From positions 3,466 through 21,777 of the forward strand of contig DKGY01000096.1 of NCBI GenBank assembly GCA_002453475.1: a stretch of DNA of 18,312 bases, written 5' to 3'. The notes below the pieces were generated by a model. It had not been told where the DNA came from. It did no database searches and was given only the letters and a program-made list of their open reading frames with translations. This document shows positions 13,503-18,312 of the stretch, piece by piece (within the stretch, counting starts at the first letter, position 1; each line of letters starts with the position of its first letter). Both the position numbers and the translations under genes were made by a program. This DNA comes from Clostridium sp. UBA6758. GTDB taxonomy: Bacteria; Bacillota; Clostridia; Clostridiales; Clostridiaceae.

Positions 13503-14426
13503 ATGTTAAAAGGAAGAAATTTAATCGAACCAATGGATCTTACTTTAGAGGAATTAGACGAAGTATTTGACCTAGCAGATGAAATAATACAAGACCCAAG
13601 AAAGTTTATACATGCTTGTGATGGATACTTACTAACCACATTGTTCTATGAGCCAAGCACTAGAACAAGGTTTAGTTTTGAAGCAGCTATGAATAGATTA
13701 GGCGGAAATGTAATAGGGTTTTCAGAACCAAATGCTAGTTCAGTAGCTAAAGGAGAAAGTATTGCAGATACTATAAGAACTGTTGCATGCTATGCAGATA
13801 TAGCTGTAATGAGACATCCTAAAGAAGGAGCACCACAGGTTGCAGCGCAATATAGTGATATTCCAGTAGTAAATGCAGGGGATGGTGGACATCAACATCC
13901 AACTCAGACCTTAACTGATTTACTAACAATAAGAACATTAAAGGGAAGACTAAATAATTTAACAATAGGTTGCTGTGGTGATTTAAAATTTGGAAGAACA
14001 GTACATTCATTAATAAAAGCTTTAAGTCGATATGAAAATAACAAGTTTGTACTAATATCACCAGAAGAATTAGAAATACCAGAATATATAAAGAAAGAAG
14101 TACTTAAGAAGAAAAACATAGAGTTTAAGCAAGTTAGAACTATGGAAGAAGCTATGAAGGAAATAGATATTTTATATATGACTAGGGTACAAAGAGAGAG
14201 ATTCTTTAATGAAGAAGACTATATAAAACTTAAGGATACTTATATATTAGATAATGAGAAAATGAGCCTTGCAAAAGAAGATATGATAGTACTTCACCCA
14301 TTACCAAGAGTAAATGAAATAGCATATGAAGTAGATAGTGACAATAGAGCTGTTTACTTTAAGCAAGCTAAGTATGGAATGTATGTGAGAATGGCATTAA
14401 TACTAAAATTATTAGGAATTTACTAA
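13503..14426 (+). CDS. pyrB: aspartate carbamoyltransferase catalytic subunit
   Basis: PyrB joins carbamoyl phosphate and aspartate to give N-carbamoyl-aspartate, the committed step of pyrimidine synthesis. The carbamoyl-phosphate site STRTR is at residues 52-56 in [33 protein letters not shown] and the aspartate-site HPLPR follow. The start is ATG 13503, eight bases after AAGGAG; a GTG at 13494 overlaps that site and is rejected. The product has 307 residues, as expected for an E. coli-like enzyme that pairs with PyrI. It leads the pyr operon. Confidence 0.97.
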   Translation: MLKGRNLIEPMDLTLEELDEVFDLADEIIQDPRKFIHACDGYLLTTLFYEPSTRTRFSFEAAMNRLGGNVIGFSEPNASSVAKGESIADTIRTVACYADIAVMRHPKEGAPQVAAQYSDIPVVNAGDGGHQHPTQTLTDLLTIRTLKGRLNNLTIGCCGDLKFGRTVHSLIKALSRYENNKFVLISPEELEIPEYIKKEVLKKKNIEFKQVRTMEEAMKEIDILYMTRVQRERFFNEEDYIKLKDTYILDNEKMSLAKEDMIVLHPLPRVNEIAYEVDSDNRAVYFKQAKYGMYVRMALILKLLGIY

Positions 14427-14447
14427 GGGATATAAGGAGGAAGTAAT

Positions 14448-14882
14448 ATGTTAACTATAAACAGTATAAAAAACGGATTAGTAATAGATCATATAAAAGC
14501 TGGAGAAGGAATAAAAATATTTAACTTCTTAAACTTAGATAAAGCGGATTTCACTGTAGCACTTATAATGAATGCTAATAGTGATAAGTGTGGAAAGAAA
14601 GACATAATAAAAGTAGAAACTAGAATAGATATTGATTTTGAAATATTAGGAGTAATAGATCCTAATATAACTATAGATATAATTGAAAATGAGGAAATTA
14701 AGGAAAAAATCAAGCTTACACTTCCTGAAAAAGTTGAAAATGTTATAAAGTGCAAGAATCCTAGATGTGTTACATCTATAGAGCCTAACATAAATCACAT
14801 ACATTATTTAGTAGATGAAGAAACAAAGGAATATAGATGTCATTACTGTGATGATTTACAAAAAGTAACTTCATTATATTAA
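14448..14882 (+). CDS. pyrI: aspartate carbamoyltransferase regulatory subunit
   Basis: PyrI binds CTP, UTP and ATP allosterically and holds PyrB trimers together in the class B (E. coli-type) holoenzyme. Here it has 144 residues: an N-terminal nucleotide-binding domain (about 1-95) and a C-terminal zinc domain with C102 and C107 (CKNPRC) and C131 and C134 (CHYC), the four expected ligands. AGGAGG precedes ATG 14448 and the gene starts 21 bases after pyrB. Bacillus lacks pyrI, so its presence separates this organism from Bacillus and fits Clostridium. Feedback control of the enzyme would add to the control of its mRNA. Confidence 0.95.
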   Translation: MLTINSIKNGLVIDHIKAGEGIKIFNFLNLDKADFTVALIMNANSDKCGKKDIIKVETRIDIDFEILGVIDPNITIDIIENEEIKEKIKLTLPEKVENVIKCKNPRCVTSIEPNINHIHYLVDEETKEYRCHYCDDLQKVTSLY

Positions 14883-14904
14883 TAATTAGGATTGGAGAAG
14901 ACTT

Positions 14905-16092
14905 ATGGAGATTTGCATAAAGAATGGTACAGTAGTTGACTGGAGTGGAACTTTTGTTGGAGATATATATATAAAAGATGGAGTAATTTGTGAGATAGGA
15001 AGAAATCTTATAAAGGATTGTGAGACTATAGATGCTAAAGGAAAGATAGTGATGCCTGGTTTTATAGATTTGCATGTACACTTTAGAGATCCAGGATTAA
15101 CACATAAGGAAGATATAGAATCTGGTTCTAAAGCGGCGGTTAAAGGTGGATATGTCATGGTAAATCTTATGGCTAATACGAATCCAGTATGTAGTAATAT
15201 GGATACAGTTAATTATGTTATAAATAGAGGTAAGGAAGTAGGATTAATAGATATCAATCAAGTTATATCTATAACTAATGAGTTTAGTGGAAATGACATA
15301 AGCCATCTAGATAAATTAAAAAAAGGTGATATTAAAGTAATATCAGAAGATGGAAAAGATGTTATGCACAGCGAAGTCATGTTAAATGCTATGATTAAGG
15401 CTAAAGAGAAGGATATAACCGTTATGTGTCATTGCGAGAATCATAATTTATCTAATATAGATATGAGACTAGCGGAAAATACTATGACTTGGAGAAATAT
15501 AACTTTATCAAAACATGCAGGATGTAAAGTTCACTTTTCCCATGTAAGTACTAAAGAATCTATGGAATATATAATTAAAGCAAAGCAAAAGGGTCATAAA
15601 GTTACTTGTGAAGTATCTCCCCATCATATAGCTTTAACAAATGACCTGGAATATAGGGTGAATCCACCTCTTAGAGAAAAGGAAGATATAGAATATTTAA
15701 TCCATGCTATAAAAGATGGATATGTGGATAGCATTGCTACAGATCATGCACCTCATACTGAAGAAGATAAGAGAAAGGGAGCTCCAGGAATCTCAGGAAT
15801 AGAGACGGCCTTTGGAGTTTCTTATACAAAGCTTGTAAAGTCAGGTCATATGGATTTAAGTAAACTAAGTGAAGTTATGAGCAAGAGACCTAGTGAAATA
15901 CTAGGAGTTAATAAGGGTCAAATTGATATAGGTTATGATGGAGACTTAGTAATACTAGATTTAGAAAAAGAATATGAGATACGTAAAGAAGAATTCTTAT
16001 CAAAAGGAAAAAATACTCCATTTAATGGGATGAAAGTATATGGAGAAGTGTTAACTACCATAAAAGGTGGGAAGGTTGTTTATAGAAAATAA
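14905..16092 (+). CDS. pyrC: dihydroorotase
   Basis: PyrC closes carbamoyl-aspartate to dihydroorotate using a binuclear zinc centre. The 395 residues show the amidohydrolase barrel: HVH at 57-59 in GFIDLHVHFRDPG, D149 in SEDGKDV at the position of the bridging Asp of class I bacterial enzymes such as that of Bacillus anthracis, H176 in MCHCE, H213 in FSHVST and the catalytic D280 in ATDHAPH. GGAGAAG lies five bases before ATG 14905. Length and motifs fit class I rather than the shorter E. coli class II. Confidence 0.96.
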   Translation: MEICIKNGTVVDWSGTFVGDIYIKDGVICEIGRNLIKDCETIDAKGKIVMPGFIDLHVHFRDPGLTHKEDIESGSKAAVKGGYVMVNLMANTNPVCSNMDTVNYVINRGKEVGLIDINQVISITNEFSGNDISHLDKLKKGDIKVISEDGKDVMHSEVMLNAMIKAKEKDITVMCHCENHNLSNIDMRLAENTMTWRNITLSKHAGCKVHFSHVSTKESMEYIIKAKQKGHKVTCEVSPHHIALTNDLEYRVNPPLREKEDIEYLIHAIKDGYVDSIATDHAPHTEEDKRKGAPGISGIETAFGVSYTKLVKSGHMDLSKLSEVMSKRPSEILGVNKGQIDIGYDGDLVILDLEKEYEIRKEEFLSKGKNTPFNGMKVYGEVLTTIKGGKVVYRK

Positions 16093-16111
16093 TAAAGTGA
16101 GGAAGTGCCAT

Positions 16112-16987
16112 ATGATTATAGATAGACTATTTGAGACAATTGCAGAAAAGGGAAATGTATGTGTGGGACTAGACACAGATATATCATATATACCAAAAAG
16201 TTTTATTAAAAAGTTCGAAAATATAGGAGATGCAATTTTTGAATTTAATAAAGCTATAATAGATGAAACTATAGATCACGTAGCTTGCTATAAACCACAG
16301 ATAGCATATTATGAAGCTTATGGATTAGAAGGACTAAGAGCATATTCAAATACTTTAAAATATATAAAGAAAAGAGGAGCAATATCTATAGGAGATATAA
16401 AAAGAGGAGATATTGCGAAAACAGCTGAGATGTATGCTAAGGCACACTTTGCAGAAGAGTTTGAAGCTGATTTTATAACTCTAAGTCCATATATGGGATT
16501 AGATAGTATAGAGCCATACTTACCATATATTGAAAATAATGAAAAGGGAGTTTTTGTACTGATAAGAACTTCAAACAAGGGAAGCAAGGATATTCAATAT
16601 ATAGAAACTAAGGGTGGTAGAAAAGTATTTAATGTAGTAGGAGAAACTATAAATAGTTTAGGTAAAGATTATATGGGTAAATATGGATATAGTTCTATAG
16701 GTGGAGTTATAGGATGTACTCATGTAGATGAAGGTATAGAAATAAGAAATGCCTTAGATAGTACATTCTTCCTAATACCAGGATATGGTGCTCAAGGTGG
16801 AAGAGCAGAAGATGTAGCTCTTTACCTTAAAGATGGAAATGGAGGAGTTGTTAACTCTTCAAGAGGTATAATGCTTGCATACAAAGGAAAGGTAGACGGT
16901 GAAGAAAATTTCGCTAAATATGCAAAGGAAGAAGTTATTAGAATGAAAAATGAAATTTTAACAGCTATAGAAAATTTAAAGAAATAA
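16112..16987 (+). CDS. pyrF: orotidine 5'-phosphate decarboxylase
   Basis: PyrF decarboxylates OMP to UMP, the last step of the pathway. The product begins MIIDRLFETIAEKGNVCVGLD. The catalytic D-x-K-x-x-D is D95-K97-D100 in IGDIKRGDI. At 291 residues it belongs to the longer type 2 subfamily, not the 230-residue type of Bacillus. ATG 16112 is chosen because GAGGAAG lies just upstream; an in-frame ATG at 16067 would overlap the end of pyrC by 26 bases. It follows pyrC by 19 bases. Confidence 0.96.
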   Translation: MIIDRLFETIAEKGNVCVGLDTDISYIPKSFIKKFENIGDAIFEFNKAIIDETIDHVACYKPQIAYYEAYGLEGLRAYSNTLKYIKKRGAISIGDIKRGDIAKTAEMYAKAHFAEEFEADFITLSPYMGLDSIEPYLPYIENNEKGVFVLIRTSNKGSKDIQYIETKGGRKVFNVVGETINSLGKDYMGKYGYSSIGGVIGCTHVDEGIEIRNALDSTFFLIPGYGAQGGRAEDVALYLKDGNGGVVNSSRGIMLAYKGKVDGEENFAKYAKEEVIRMKNEILTAIENLKK

Positions 16988-17001
16988 ACTATAATTACAG
17001 T

Positions 17002-17032
17002 TAATGCCATACAACTTTATTGTATGGCATTA
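17002..17032 (+). other. intercistronic hairpin between pyrF and pyrK
   Basis: A perfect 13-bp stem (17002-17014 with 17020-17032, core ATGCCATACAA / TTGTATGGCAT) with loop CTTTA, followed by TATTAG rather than a T-run. It may partly terminate, protect the upstream mRNA end or guide processing, and so may make pyrK-pyrD expression differ from the upstream genes. Confidence 0.65.
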
Positions 17033-17061
17033 TATTAGAATAAGTTATTAGGAGCAGTAGA

Positions 17062-17805
17062 ATGAAAAAAGATAATTATGAATATAAAGTGTGTAAGGTA
17101 ATAGAAAATAAAGAAGTTGCTAAAGGGATATTTAAATTATCTATAGAGGGAGAGTTTCAAGGAAACCCTGGACAGTTTTATATGCTAAGATCTTGGGAAA
17201 AGGAACCTATATTATGGAGGCCTATAAGTATTCATAATATAGGATCTAATTCGATAGAATTTTTATATCAATTAGTTGGAGAAGGAACAAGGTTATTAAG
17301 TAATCTAATATCAGGAAAAGAAGTTAAAGTCATGGGTCCACTAGGAAATGGCTTTGATTTAGAAGAGATAAAAGGAAAGGTTGCAGTAGTATCAGGAGGA
17401 ATTGGAGTTGCTCCAATGAAATATCTAGTAGATAATATAAAGAATTCAGAAGTTCATGTATTTGCTGGATTTAGAGATGAAGTTTATGGGTTAGAAGAAA
17501 TAAATGAATTAGATGTATCAGTAAAGGTGTCTACAGAAGATGGTAGTGTTGGACATAAAGGGTATGTAACAGAGCTATTTAATCCTAAAGATTATGACTT
17601 AGTTTTATGCTGCGGCCCAGAGATTATGATGTATAGAGTAATTAATATGTGCAAGGAAGTAGGGACAAAGATATATATATCAGAAGAAAAGAAGATGGCT
17701 TGTGGAATAGGAGCTTGTCTTGTATGTACATGTAAAACTGTTAATGGAAATAAAAGAACATGTAAAGATGGTCCAGTATTTAATGGATTAGATTTAGAAT
17801 TTTAA
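17062..17805 (+). CDS. pyrK: dihydroorotate dehydrogenase B electron-transfer subunit
   Basis: PyrK carries FAD and a [2Fe-2S] cluster and passes electrons from PyrD to NAD+. The 247 residues show the FAD-binding RPIS motif (53-56), the nucleotide-binding GGIGVAPMKYL (112-122) and four cluster cysteines C214, C219, C222 and C234 in the C-terminal domain. GGAG lies just before ATG 17062. It is followed by pyrD after 10 bases, as expected for a two-subunit PyrDB enzyme. Confidence 0.95.
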   Translation: MKKDNYEYKVCKVIENKEVAKGIFKLSIEGEFQGNPGQFYMLRSWEKEPILWRPISIHNIGSNSIEFLYQLVGEGTRLLSNLISGKEVKVMGPLGNGFDLEEIKGKVAVVSGGIGVAPMKYLVDNIKNSEVHVFAGFRDEVYGLEEINELDVSVKVSTEDGSVGHKGYVTELFNPKDYDLVLCCGPEIMMYRVINMCKEVGTKIYISEEKKMACGIGACLVCTCKTVNGNKRTCKDGPVFNGLDLEF

Positions 17806-17815
17806 AGGAGAAGTT

Positions 17816-18312
17816 ATGCTTAAGGTAAATATTTGTGATAAAGAATTCAAGAATCCAATAATGACTGCATCAGGTACCTTTGGATTTGGGGATGAGTACA
17901 GTAAGTTTTATGACATAGCTGAACTTGGAGGAATCTGTAGTAAGGGCTTAACATTAAATGAAAGACAAGGTAATGATGGAATAAGAATTAAGGAAACCAC
18001 AGGTGGAATGCTTAATAGTGTAGGACTTCAAAATCCAGGAGTAGATAAGTTTATAAAAGATGAACTTCCAAAGATGAAGGAATATAACACTAATATAATA
18101 GCCAATGTTGGTGGAGCTACAGTAGAAGAATATATAAGTATAATTGAAAAGTTAAATCAAGTTGATGTAGACATCATAGAGCTTAACATTTCATGTCCCA
18201 ATGTAAAGCATGGTGGTATGGCTCTGGGAATAAAATCAAAGGTTGCCTATGAGGCAGTAAAGGAAGTAAAAAGGATATGCGAAAAACCTTTAATGGTAAA
18301 GTTATCTCCTAA
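17816..18312 (+). CDS. pyrD: dihydroorotate dehydrogenase B catalytic subunit, 3' end outside window
   Basis: The type 1B PyrD subunit oxidises dihydroorotate to orotate with FMN, with PyrK as partner. The first 165 residues are present, about half of the usual 300. They show the FMN-site TASGTFGFGDEY, SKGLTLNERQGND, NSVGLQNPGV and NISCPNVKHGG, which holds the family's catalytic-loop cysteine. AAAGGAG precedes ATG 17816. The frame is open to the window edge. Confidence 0.95.
   Translation, partial: MLKVNICDKEFKNPIMTASGTFGFGDEYSKFYDIAELGGICSKGLTLNERQGNDGIRIKETTGGMLNSVGLQNPGVDKFIKDELPKMKEYNTNIIANVGGATVEEYISIIEKLNQVDVDIIELNISCPNVKHGGMALGIKSKVAYEAVKEVKRICEKPLMVKLSP

Noticed and set aside
1..18312. 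CRISPR array, insertion sequence or prophage
   Set aside because: No regularly spaced repeats, transposase, integrase or phage structural genes are seen on either strand.

Overview
This window looks like a chromosomal segment from a low-GC, spore-forming Firmicute of the genus Clostridium in the broad sense. The evidence is very AT-rich DNA with A/T-ending codons, strong GGAGG-type ribosome binding sites, TTG and GTG starts, a zinc-ribbon AbrB, and a gene order matching the Bacillus/Clostridium tmk-darA-holB-ricT-trmN6-rsmI-abrB neighbourhood. The species cannot be told from sequence alone. No tRNA, rRNA, insertion sequence, prophage or CRISPR array was seen.

Layout. (1) 1-3206: housekeeping operon tmk, darA, holB, ricT and a small HMA-like gene, closed by a strong terminator; the window opens inside the 3' end of a repeated structured element. 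(2) 3243-4760: a membrane-anchored double-LysM protein on the plus strand converges on an orphan PIN-domain protein on the minus strand, with a shared hairpin terminator between them. (3) 4761-5305: a noncoding interval with a full copy of the repeated element, a long inverted repeat, an intrinsic terminator and a dyad over a promoter. (4) 5306-6924: trmN6 and rsmI, both RNA methyltransferases. (5) 7041-8716: a secreted NlpC/P60 endopeptidase and a convergent abrB. (6) 8717-9441: about 725 bases of AT-rich noncoding DNA with a DnaA-box cluster, a 19-bp palindrome and phased direct repeats. (7) 9442-11085: a DUF1836-type gene and a YhaM-like exoribonuclease. (8) 11164-12654: a membrane chemotaxis receptor. 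(9) 12711-13010 on the minus strand: a HesB/IscA-like gene with an in-frame TGA, read here as selenocysteine. (10) 13225-18312: de novo pyrimidine genes pyrB-pyrI-pyrC-pyrF-pyrK-pyrD (last one cut off), behind a long regulated leader.

How it works together. The pyr genes cover aspartate carbamoylation (PyrBI), ring closure (PyrC), NAD-linked dihydroorotate oxidation (PyrK with PyrD) and OMP decarboxylation (PyrF). carAB and pyrE are not in the window. The leader carries a PyrR-type attenuator and, further down, a second PyrR-like loop whose hairpin would cover the pyrB ribosome binding site, so control at both transcription and translation is plausible.

The observations most worth a second look are the selenocysteine-containing HesB-like gene, which ordinary gene calling would miss or call broken, the two-stage PyrR-like pyr leader, the repeated structured RNA-like element near tmk and upstream of trmN6, and the non-oriC DnaA-box cluster in a gene cluster that lacks yabA.
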